Assembly (NCBI GenBank): GCA_963820315.1
Contig: CAWFZK010000025.1
Location: forward strand, 112,014-176,013
DNA length: 64,000 bases
Direction: 5' to 3'
Source of the DNA: JACVRW01 sp963820315
GTDB lineage: Bacteria; Actinomycetota; Thermoleophilia; Solirubrobacterales; Thermoleophilaceae
Part shown: piece after piece, positions 26,969-34,162 of the stretch
Numbering within the stretch: the first letter of the stretch is position 1
Layout of the letters: each line of letters starts with the position of its first letter
Notes under the pieces: model-generated
What the model was told of the DNA's origin: nothing
What the model saw: only the letters and a program-made list of their open reading frames with translations
Databases searched by the model: none
Program-made: the position numbers and the translations under genes

Positions 26969-27300
26969 GCCTCGTCGTCCAGCAGCTCAGTGATGCGCAT
27001 ACCCCTGTCTATCGACTCGTCGAAGACGAACTGCAGTGTGGGCGTCCTCTTCATGCGCAGCTCACTGGCGACCGCCTGCTGAAGCACGCCATGGGCCGAC
27101 TCGAGCCCCGCCAGGGTGGCGGTGCGCTCGTCCTCCGAGCCGAGCACGCTTACGTATACGCGCGCCTGACGCAGGTCGGGGCTTGTTTCAACGGCAGTCA
27201 CGGTGACGAATCCTATGCGGGGGTCCCGAAGTCCTTCGGCTATCCGTGCCGAGACGACCTCACGGACCGCCTCGTTGACCCGCCGCATGCGGTCGGCCAT
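26965..27300 (-). CDS. rbfA: Ribosome-binding factor A
   Basis: A 111-residue KH-like protein for late 30S maturation and cold adaptation. It has MRRVNEAVREVVSARIAEGLRDPRIGFVTVT and the ARVYVSVLGSE and LRMKRTPTLQFVFDES segments of the family. The stop overlaps nrnA by four bases. Confidence 0.95.
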   Translation of the reverse strand: MADRMRRVNEAVREVVSARIAEGLRDPRIGFVTVTAVETSPDLRQARVYVSVLGSEDERTATLAGLESAHGVLQQAVASELRMKRTPTLQFVFDESIDRGMRITELLDDEA

Positions 27301-27305
27301 GGTAC

Positions 27306-27611
27306 CTACCGCTCCAGCAGGTCCCGGGCGGACACGACAAGGCTTTCCACACTGGCCTGCTCAGGAAACATGGAATTAATAAAGCGCGTGATCCCGTCGG
27401 CCCGTTCGCGCACGCTGTGGGCATCGCGAGCCACAACGGCGGCGGTGAGCGTGGCCCGCTGCCACAGATCGTGATGATCGGTCTCGGCCACGGCCGCGCC
27501 GAAGCGGCGCTGCAGCTGGCCCTTCAGCGAGCTCAGCTCCCGTCGCTTGCCCTTCAGGCTGCTGTTCTCGGGAAAGTGGAGGTTGATCTCGAGCAGGCAG
27601 ACGAAGCTCAA
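27306..27611 (-). CDS. DUF503 (YlxP-like) protein
   Basis: A 101-residue ferredoxin-like protein with the family start (CLLEINLHFPENSSLKGKRRE) and a VAETDHHDLWQRATL strand. YlxP-type genes sit between infB and rbfA in many Gram-positive bacteria and are thought to be ribosome-associated; function unproven. TTG 27611 follows the infB TGA by four bases. Confidence 0.9.
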   Translation of the reverse strand: MSFVCLLEINLHFPENSSLKGKRRELSSLKGQLQRRFGAAVAETDHHDLWQRATLTAAVVARDAHSVRERADGITRFINSMFPEQASVESLVVSARDLLER

Positions 27612-27615
27612 AGGC

Positions 27616-30285
27616 TCAGGACAGCGTCTGCTCGACCTGCTTGGTCTCGAACACCTCGATCACGTCGCCCTCCTTCGGATCGGGGTAGTTCTCGAGGACG
27701 ATGCCGCACTCCATCCCCGCGGTGACCTCGCGGACATCGTCCTTGAAGCGCCGCAGCGAGCCGACCCGGCCGGTGTAGACGACAGTGCCGTCGCGAACGA
27801 GCCGGCACTGCGCGCCGCGCCGGACGGTTCCGTCGGTGACGTAGCAGCCGGCGATCGTGCCGACGCGCGAGGCCTTGAAGGTCGCGCGCACCTCGACGGT
27901 CGCGACCTGCTCCTCGACCTCGACGGCCTCGAGCAGGCCCTCCATGGCGGCGCGCAGCTCCTCGATGATCTTGTAGATCACCGAGTAGGTGCGGATCTCG
28001 ACGCCCTCCTGGTCCGCCACCTGGGCGGCGTTGCCGACCGGCCGCACGTTGAAGCCGATGATCACGCCGTCGGACGCGGAGGCGAGCATCACGTCGGACT
28101 CGGCGATGCCGCCGACGCCCTCGCGGATGATGTTGACCTGGACCTGCTCCTGCGGCAGCCGCACGATCTCGTCGGCGAGCGCCTCGAGCGAGCCGGCGAC
28201 GTCGGCCTTGAGCACCAGGTTGAGCTCCTTCTCGCCACGCTCGGCGCGCGCGAGCACGTCCTCCAGCGAGACGCGCCGGCGTGACTGCCGCGCGAGCGCC
28301 TGCTGCTTCATGCGGATCGCCCGCTCGTTGGCGACGCGCTTCGCCTCGCGGTCGTTGTCGACGACGCGGAACTGCTCGCCCGCGTCGGGGACGCCGTCGA
28401 AGCCGAGGATCTCGACCGGCATGCCGGGCGTCGCCTCCTCGAGGCGCTGACCGCGGTAGTCGTGCATGGCGCGGACGCGGCCCCAGGTCTCACCCGCCAC
28501 CACCGAGTCGCCGACCTTCATGCGGCCGCGGTGCATCAGCAGCGTCACGACGGCGCCGCGGCCGGGGTCGAGGCGCGACTCGATCACGAAGCCCGACGCC
28601 TGGGTGTCCGGGTTCGCCTTCAGCTCCTGGATCTCGGCGAGCGTGACGAGCGTCTCGAGCAGGTCGTCGAGGTTCTGATGGGTCTTGGCCGAGACGTCCA
28701 CGAACTCGGTGTCGCCGCCCCAGTCCGCCGGCGTCAGGCCCTGCTGGGCGAGCTCGCCGCGCACGCGGTTCGGGTCGGCGCCGTCCTTGTCGATCTTGTT
28801 GACGGCCACCATCACCGGCACTCCGGCGGCCTTGGCATGGTCGATCGCCTCGACCGTCTGCGGCATCACGCCGTCGTCGGCCGCGACCACGATCACCGCG
28901 ATGTCGGTGACCTTCGCGCCGCGGGCACGCATGGCGGTGAACGCCTCGTGGCCCGGCGTGTCGAGGAAGGTGATCGTGTGGTCGTCGTGGTGGACCTGGT
29001 AGGCGCCGATGTGCTGGGTGATGCCGCCGGCCTCGCCCGCGGCGACCTCGGTCTCGCGGATCGCGTCGAGCAGCGAGGTCTTGCCGTGGTCGACGTGGCC
29101 CATGATCGTGATCACCGGCGGGCGCTCGATCAGGTCGTCGGCGGCGTCCGTGAAGTCGGGCTCGGGCTCGACGTCGTCCTCGGCCGAGACCATGTCGACC
29201 TTCTTGTCGAAGCCTTCCGCCAGAACCGTGATCGCCTCATCGGAGAGTGTCTGCGTGAGCGTGGCCATCTCGCCGAGCTCCATCAGCTTCTTGATGACCT
29301 CGGGAGCCGTCAGCTGGAGCGACTCGGCGACCTCCTTGACCGTCGAGCCCGACCTGACCTGGACGGCCGGGTCCTCCTGCTGCTCGGCCTCGAGCTTCGC
29401 GCGCGCCTCCGCCTCCAGATCCGGCTCGACCCACTGCGGCCGGCGCCGGCGTCCGCGCCCGCGGCGCGGTGGCTGGGACTGCTGCGGCGGACCTGGCCGG
29501 TCGCGCCGCGAAGCCTGGGAGTCGATGACGACGCGCCTGCGCCGACCACCGCCGCCATCGCCGCCGCCGCCCTCGCCGCCGCGTCCGCCTCGGGTCGGCC
29601 TGCCGCCGCCGCGGCCGCTCTGGCCACCCTGGCCGCCGCCATCGGCCGCCTGATCGGCACCGCCCGGACCGCGGCCGCCGCCCGGGGCGCGCCCGCCCGG
29701 CGGGCCGCCGGGTCCGCGGCTCGCGCCCTGGCCGCGCGGGCCCGAACGCTCGCCGGGGCGGCCTCCGCCGCGCTGCCCGCCCTGGGGCTGGCGCTGCTCG
29801 GGCGGAGGGGCGTCCTGAAGGATTCTCGGTCCCCTTCCCTCGGGGCCGGCGCGGCGCACCTCGCCCTGAGGGGCGGGCGGGCGCGCGATCGGCGGACGCT
29901 GGGGTCCGCCGGAGCGCTGCTGGCCGCCACCCTGGCGCTTCTGGCCGCCGCCCTGGGGGCGCTGGCCGCCGCCCCGCTGAGAACGCTGCTGGCCGCCATC
30001 CGGCCTGCGCGAAGTTGCCTGGCCGTCGCCGGCGGGTGGCTGCTCGGCGGCCGGCGGCGAGGACTCGGCCGTGGCCGCGGGGGCGGCGGGCTGCGGCGCC
30101 GCGGGTGCCTCCGCCGGAGCGGCCGCGGAAGCGGCGCCGTTGTCGAAGGCGCGAGCGGCGTCGGATTCCTCGACGCTCGACGAGTGAGACTTCACCTCGA
30201 GGCCGGCCTTCTGCAAGGCGGCGACGGCCTCCTTCGAGGTGATCCCCCTCTCCTTTGCTATCTCGTGGACGCGCTTCTTTGCCAT
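27616..30285 (-). CDS. infB: Translation initiation factor IF-2
   Basis: The GTPase that places initiator tRNA. The 889 residues comprise a short IF2_N helix, a very long Gly/Arg/Pro/Gln-rich low-complexity linker (about residues 45-285), a second IF2_N domain (STVKEVAESLQLTAPEVIKKL), the G domain with GHVDHGKTSLLD near residue 396, DTPGHEAF and NKID, and domains II-IV ending VFETKQVEQTLS. The ATG overlaps the ylxR 3' end by 28 bases. Confidence 0.96.
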   Translation of the reverse strand: MAKKRVHEIAKERGITSKEAVAALQKAGLEVKSHSSSVEESDAARAFDNGAASAAAPAEAPAAPQPAAPAATAESSPPAAEQPPAGDGQATSRRPDGGQQRSQRGGGQRPQGGGQKRQGGGQQRSGGPQRPPIARPPAPQGEVRRAGPEGRGPRILQDAPPPEQRQPQGGQRGGGRPGERSGPRGQGASRGPGGPPGGRAPGGGRGPGGADQAADGGGQGGQSGRGGGRPTRGGRGGEGGGGDGGGGRRRRVVIDSQASRRDRPGPPQQSQPPRRGRGRRRRPQWVEPDLEAEARAKLEAEQQEDPAVQVRSGSTVKEVAESLQLTAPEVIKKLMELGEMATLTQTLSDEAITVLAEGFDKKVDMVSAEDDVEPEPDFTDAADDLIERPPVITIMGHVDHGKTSLLDAIRETEVAAGEAGGITQHIGAYQVHHDDHTITFLDTPGHEAFTAMRARGAKVTDIAVIVVAADDGVMPQTVEAIDHAKAAGVPVMVAVNKIDKDGADPNRVRGELAQQGLTPADWGGDTEFVDVSAKTHQNLDDLLETLVTLAEIQELKANPDTQASGFVIESRLDPGRGAVVTLLMHRGRMKVGDSVVAGETWGRVRAMHDYRGQRLEEATPGMPVEILGFDGVPDAGEQFRVVDNDREAKRVANERAIRMKQQALARQSRRRVSLEDVLARAERGEKELNLVLKADVAGSLEALADEIVRLPQEQVQVNIIREGVGGIAESDVMLASASDGVIIGFNVRPVGNAAQVADQEGVEIRTYSVIYKIIEELRAAMEGLLEAVEVEEQVATVEVRATFKASRVGTIAGCYVTDGTVRRGAQCRLVRDGTVVYTGRVGSLRRFKDDVREVTAGMECGIVLENYPDPKEGDVIEVFETKQVEQTLS

Positions 30286-30527
30286 TCGTGAACTAAGTCT
30301 ATGGTCTCCGGTTCTACGGTCACGGGCGCCCGCAGTGAGCGCGCGAGTGACCGTCCCTGAGCGAGACTAGCGGCGCAGTCCGGATCCGAGCACACGTAGG
30401 CGCCGCGACCCGAGGCCCGCGCAGCGGGGTCCGCCACGATCCGTCCGTCCGCAGCGCGCACCAGGCGCAGCAGCTCTCGCTTGGGCAGCGAGCGCCTGCA
30501 GGCGACGCAGCTGCGCTGGGGCTCTAC
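30258..30527 (-). CDS. ylxR: YlxR (DUF448) RNA-binding protein with GTA at its start position
   Basis: The protein EPQRSCVACRRSLPKRELLRLVRAA...GRGAYVCSD is a complete YlxR, a small nucleoid/RNA-binding factor in the nusA-infB operon. The family begins Met-Glu-Pro-Gln-Arg; the codon at the Met position is GTA (30527-30525). The only codons between the preceding in-frame TGA and the conserved Cys are GGA GTC GTA GAG CCC CAG CGC AGC, none a normal start. GTA overlaps the nusA stop as GTAG. Later GTG starts would remove the conserved CxxC and RELLR. A base error or a non-canonical coupled start are the options. Confidence 0.8.
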   Translation of the reverse strand, partial: VEPQRSCVACRRSLPKRELLRLVRAADGRIVADPAARASGRGAYVCSDPDCAASLAQGRSLARSLRAPVTVEPETIDLVHEWQRSASTR

Positions 30528-32152
30528 GACTCCTCAGCCCCCTCGGCCTCGGCCGGCGCCTCGCCGATCTCGACGTCGGCCTCGACGGCCACCTCGTCGC
30601 TCGGCGGGGCGTCGCCGGCAGGCTCTTCCGCGGCGAGCTCGTCGTCGGCCTCGACGACGTCGGTCTCCACGACGGCGTCGTCGGCCTCGACGACCTCGGT
30701 CTCCACGACGGCGTCGTCGGCCTCGACGACCTCGGTCTCCACGACGGCGTCGGCGCCCGTGCCGTCGCCGGCCAGCTCCGGATCGCCGAGCTCCTCGGCG
30801 ATCTCGCTCTCCGCCGCCGCGACGTCAGCCGCCTGCTCGTCCTCCGGCAGCGGCTCCTCCTCGTCGGGCTGCTCGCCGTCGCCGTTCTCCGGCGGCACGA
30901 GGTAGTCGGTGCCCTTCTCGGCGAGCTCCTGGTGGGCCGGCAGGCCGCAGTAGCGCGAGCCGGGCAGCGAGGCGTTCGGGCAGCGCTTCCCGTTCGCGAG
31001 GATCGCGGCGCAGCGGCCGGACACCTCCTCCTCCTGGTAGCCCATCGTCGCCTCTTCCTCGGCGAACTCGGTCTCCGAGCGGATGTCGACGCGCCAGCCG
31101 GTCAGACGCGCCGCCAGGCGGGCGTTGAGGCCGTCCTTGCCGATCGCGAGCGAGAGCTGGTCGTCCGGCACGATCACCGTGGCCTGCTTGGCCTCGTCGT
31201 CGACGAGCACCTCGCGCACGCGCGCCGGCGAGAGCGCCTTGGCGACGAAGCGCGCGGGCTCCTCGTTGAAGGGGATGATGTCGATCTTCTCGCCGCGCAG
31301 CTCCGAGACGACCATGCGGACGCGCGAGCCGCGCGGGCCCACGCAGGCGCCCACCGGGTCGACCCCGGAGGCGTGCGATACGACGGCGATCTTCGAGCGG
31401 TAGCCGGGCTCGCGCGCGACGTTCTGGATCTCGACCAGCCCGTCGGCGATCTCGGGCACCTCGAGCTCGAACAGCGCGCGGATCAGCTCGGGCGAGCGCC
31501 GCGACACGATGATCGAGGGGCCCTTCGCCTGGTTCGAGACGTCGGTGATGATGGCCTTGATGCGCTGACCGTGGTCGTAGCGCTCGCCGTGCACCTGCTC
31601 GCCGCGCGGCAGCAGCGCCTCGACCCGCTCGCGCAGCTGCACGAGCGTGTAGCGCGAGTCGGACTGCTGGACGATGCCGGTGATCAGCTCGCCGAGCCGG
31701 TCCTCGTACTCCTGGAAGACGTTGTCGCGCTCCGCCTCGCGGATCCGCTGCAGGATCACCTGCTTGGCGGTCTGGGCGGCGATGCGGCCGAAGTCGTCGG
31801 GGGTGACGTCGCGCTCGTCGATCTGGTCGCGGTACTGCATGAGCCGCTCCTGGTCGATCTCGGGCGCCTCGGGATAGACCATCTCGCCCGTCTCCGGGTC
31901 GACGGTCGGCTCGCCGGCCTCCTCCTCGACCTCGTCGAGCAGCTGCTCCTCGAGGTCGGGCGGCAGGATCAGCTCGTACACGCGGAAGTCACCGCTGCCG
32001 CGGTCGACCTCCACGCGCGCGTACTGCGCCGCGCCCTGCGTCTTCTTGTATGCGGAGAGGAGCGCGTCCTCGAGAGCCGCCATCAGGCGGTCGGCCGAGA
32101 TGCCCTTCTCGCGCTCGAGGACCCCGACGGCCTCGACGATCTCCTTCGTCAT
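30524..32152 (-). CDS. nusA: Transcription factor NusA with C-terminal Cys module and acidic repeats
   Basis: Elongation/termination factor. The N-terminal domain (LMAALEDALLSAYKK), an S1 domain (GERYDHGQRIKAIITDV), KH1 (GYRSKIAVVSHASGVDPVGACVGPRGSRV) and KH2 (VIVPDDQLSLAIGKDGLNARLAARL) fill residues 1-365. Beyond them, instead of ending, the protein adds a CxxxxxxxxxC-type module with Cys381, Cys391, Cys402 and His407, spaced like a small zinc knuckle, and about 130 acidic residues containing three 12-residue repeats. It is coupled to ylxR and follows rimP by ATG/TGA overlap. Confidence 0.95.
   Translation of the reverse strand: MTKEIVEAVGVLEREKGISADRLMAALEDALLSAYKKTQGAAQYARVEVDRGSGDFRVYELILPPDLEEQLLDEVEEEAGEPTVDPETGEMVYPEAPEIDQERLMQYRDQIDERDVTPDDFGRIAAQTAKQVILQRIREAERDNVFQEYEDRLGELITGIVQQSDSRYTLVQLRERVEALLPRGEQVHGERYDHGQRIKAIITDVSNQAKGPSIIVSRRSPELIRALFELEVPEIADGLVEIQNVAREPGYRSKIAVVSHASGVDPVGACVGPRGSRVRMVVSELRGEKIDIIPFNEEPARFVAKALSPARVREVLVDDEAKQATVIVPDDQLSLAIGKDGLNARLAARLTGWRVDIRSETEFAEEEATMGYQEEEVSGRCAAILANGKRCPNASLPGSRYCGLPAHQELAEKGTDYLVPPENGDGEQPDEEEPLPEDEQAADVAAAESEIAEELGDPELAGDGTGADAVVETEVVEADDAVVETEVVEADDAVVETDVVEADDELAAEEPAGDAPPSDEVAVEADVEIGEAPAEAEGAEES
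30641..30748. repeat. Three 36-bp tandem repeats inside nusA
   Basis: Units at 30641-30676, 30677-30712 and 30713-30748 differ by one or two bases and encode Ala-Val-Val-Glu-Thr-Glu/Asp-Val-Val-Glu-Ala-Asp-Asp, part of the acidic NusA tail. Copy number could vary between strains. Confidence 0.95.
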
Positions 32153-32577
32153 CGCTCCCCCTCCAAGAGGTTGCTGCGGTTGATGTCCGAGTACGGGATC
32201 GACACGACCCCGTCGTCGGCGGCGACGGTCACCTCGTCGTCGCTCGCTCCGACGAGCTCCCCGGTAAAGCTCTTGTGGCCGTCCCGCGGCTCGCGCAGGC
32301 GCACACGGGCGCGCTGGCCGAGGAAGCGGCGAAAGTGATCCGGCTTCGTGAGCGGCCGCTCGGGTCCCGGCGAGGAGACCTCGAGGGAGTAGTCGATGAG
32401 CAGCTCACGGAGTTGGTGCGTCACGCGCTCGCAGAGGTCGAGCGAGACGCCGTCCGGATGGTCGATGAACAGGCGCAGGCGATCCGGCCCGACCTTCTCG
32501 CACGCGAGCACCTCGACGTCCGGCTCGACGCCGGCGAGTCGCTGTTCGATGTCGATGGTGAGAGGGTCGGTGTGCAT
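32149..32577 (-). CDS. rimP: Ribosome maturation factor RimP
   Basis: A 142-residue 30S assembly factor: EVLACEKVGPDRLRLFIDHPDGVSLDLCERVT, the conserved LEVSSPGPERPLTKPDHF, and a C-terminal SH3-like domain (FTGELVGASDDEV; IPYSDINRSNL). ATG 32577 is chosen since the frame upstream is noise inside the leader hairpin. The stop overlaps nusA by four bases. First gene of the nusA-infB operon. Confidence 0.93.
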   Translation of the reverse strand: MHTDPLTIDIEQRLAGVEPDVEVLACEKVGPDRLRLFIDHPDGVSLDLCERVTHQLRELLIDYSLEVSSPGPERPLTKPDHFRRFLGQRARVRLREPRDGHKSFTGELVGASDDEVTVAADDGVVSIPYSDINRSNLLEGER

Positions 32578-32599
32578 TGCTCTGTCCTGATTTCGGGCG

Positions 32600-32627
32600 A
32601 AAAAAAGGTGGGCTGCGAAGCCCACCT
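32600..32627 (-). terminator. Intrinsic terminator in the rimP-nusA leader (attenuator candidate)
   Basis: Perfect nine-base stem AGGTGGGCT/AGCCCACCT with a four-base loop, followed on the minus strand by seven T. It is the only textbook U-tract terminator seen in the window. It lies 22 bases upstream of the rimP ATG but downstream of the only plausible promoter, so it either ends the aldehyde dehydrogenase transcript, attenuates the nusA operon, or both. A second stem CGCGG/CCGCG (32633-32654) precedes it. Confidence 0.85.
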
Positions 32628-32681
32628 CCAGACGCGGAACCCCGTGGGGCCGCGTACATCTGAAAGTCCTAGCGGCAGACG

Positions 32682-32710
32682 AGTATAGAGCGCATAATCA
32701 CGACCTTCGA
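32682..32710 (-). promoter_or_regulatory. Promoter of the rimP-nusA-infB operon
   Basis: TATACT (complement of 32682-32687) is a near-consensus -10 box in otherwise GC-rich DNA; the -35 region (TCGAAG at 17 bases) is weak. Transcription would start near 32675, giving a leader of about 100 bases with two hairpins. Confidence 0.6.
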
Positions 32711-32717
32711 GCGCCCG

Positions 32718-34154
32718 TCAGAGCTGTAGCGACTTCGCCGTCAGGAACTCCTCGACGCCGTAGCGGCCGAGCTCGCGGCCGTGCCCCGACTGCTTGTAGC
32801 CGCCGAACGGGGCCAGCGGGTTGAAGGCCCCGCCGTTGATCTCGACCTGGCCCGTGCGGATGCGCGCGGCCACCCGCTTGGCGCGCTCCTCGTCGGCCGA
32901 CCAGACGCCGCCGGCGAGGCCGTAGATCGTGTCGTTGGCGATCCGGACGGCGTCCTCCTCGTCGTCGTAGGGCATGATCGCGAGCACCGGCCCGAAGATC
33001 TCCTCCTGCGCGATCGTCATGTCGGTCGTGACGTCCGAGAAGACGGTCGGGCGCACGAAGTAGCCCTCGTCGAGTCCGTCGGGCGGCTCGGCGCCGCCGG
33101 TCACGAGCCGGGCGCCCTCGGCCTGGCCCTTCTCGATGTAGCCGCGCACGCGCTCGAGCTGCGTCTCCGAGACGAGCGGGCCGAGCATGGTGCCCTCGCC
33201 GAACGGGTCGCCCGGCGTGAACGACTCGGCCACGACCGCGGCGATCCGCTCCGCCTGCTCGAGCTTGTCGCGCGGGACGAGCATGCGCGTCAGCGCGCTG
33301 CAGGTCTGCCCGGAGTTGAGGTAGCACTTGGCGACGCCGTCGGTGACCGCCTGCTCGAGGTCGGCGTCGTCGAGGATCACGTTGGGCGACTTGCCGCCGA
33401 GCTCGAGCGACACCGGCTTGACCGCCTGCGCGGCGAGCTCCGAGACGCGCCGGCCGGCGCGCGTCGATCCGGTGAACGAGATCAGGTCCGTCTCGGGGTG
33501 CGACACGAGAGCCTCCCCCACCACCGGCCCCGTGCCCGTGACGAGATTGAAGACGCCGGCCGGCAGGCCGACCTCGTCGCACACCTCGGCGAGCACGAAC
33601 GCGTTCAGCGGCACGACCTCGCTCGGCTTGAGCACGACCGTGCAGCCCGCCGTCAGCGCCGGCGCGACCTTGTTCGCGATCTGGTGGAGCGGATAGTTCC
33701 AGGGCGTGATCGCCGCCACGACGCCGGCGGGCTCGCGCACGATCAGCGAGTTGCCGACCTCCTCCTCCCAGGCGATCTCCTCGACGAGCTCGGCCTGCGA
33801 CGAGAAGGTCACAGACGGCAGGCCCGCCTGGATCATCCGCGAGAGCGTGATCGGCATGCCGAGCTCGGTCGAGATCAGCCCGGCGAGCTCGTCGCCGCGC
33901 TCGGCGAGCTTGGCGCCGATCGCCACGCACAGCTGCGCGCGCTCGTAGGGCGAGACGGCGGCCCAGGAGTCGAACGCCGCGCGCGCGGCGCGGACCGCGC
34001 GGTCCGCGTCCTCGGGTGTGCCCTCCGGGATGCGGGCGATGGCGGTCCCGGTCGCCGGGTTCAGCACCTCGATCGTGCCCGCGCCTGCGGGCTCGACCCA
34101 TTCGCCGCCGATGTAGAGGCGGTCGCGGACGATCGGTTCGGTGGCGGTGGCCAT
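32718..34154 (-). CDS. Aldehyde dehydrogenase (NAD(P)+)
   Basis: A 478-residue ALDH-superfamily enzyme: TPWNYPLHQIANKVAPAL, Rossmann FTGSTRAGRRV, catalytic Glu in LELGGKSPNVI (about residue 251) and nucleophile Cys285 in NSGQTCSALTRM, then EEIFGPVLAI and PFGGYKQSGHGRE. It oxidises aldehydes to acids. The ATG has a GGAGAG site just after the GMC oxidoreductase stop; the pair would convert an alcohol to an acid in two steps. The substrate is not determinable. Confidence 0.93.
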   Translation of the reverse strand: MATATEPIVRDRLYIGGEWVEPAGAGTIEVLNPATGTAIARIPEGTPEDADRAVRAARAAFDSWAAVSPYERAQLCVAIGAKLAERGDELAGLISTELGMPITLSRMIQAGLPSVTFSSQAELVEEIAWEEEVGNSLIVREPAGVVAAITPWNYPLHQIANKVAPALTAGCTVVLKPSEVVPLNAFVLAEVCDEVGLPAGVFNLVTGTGPVVGEALVSHPETDLISFTGSTRAGRRVSELAAQAVKPVSLELGGKSPNVILDDADLEQAVTDGVAKCYLNSGQTCSALTRMLVPRDKLEQAERIAAVVAESFTPGDPFGEGTMLGPLVSETQLERVRGYIEKGQAEGARLVTGGAEPPDGLDEGYFVRPTVFSDVTTDMTIAQEEIFGPVLAIMPYDDEEDAVRIANDTIYGLAGGVWSADEERAKRVAARIRTGQVEINGGAFNPLAPFGGYKQSGHGRELGRYGVEEFLTAKSLQL

Positions 34155-34162
34155 GTGCTCTC

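Noticed and set aside
28462..30291. A 609-codon plus-strand frame opposite infB
   Set aside because: Antisense shadow; infB has intact G-domain motifs on the minus strand.
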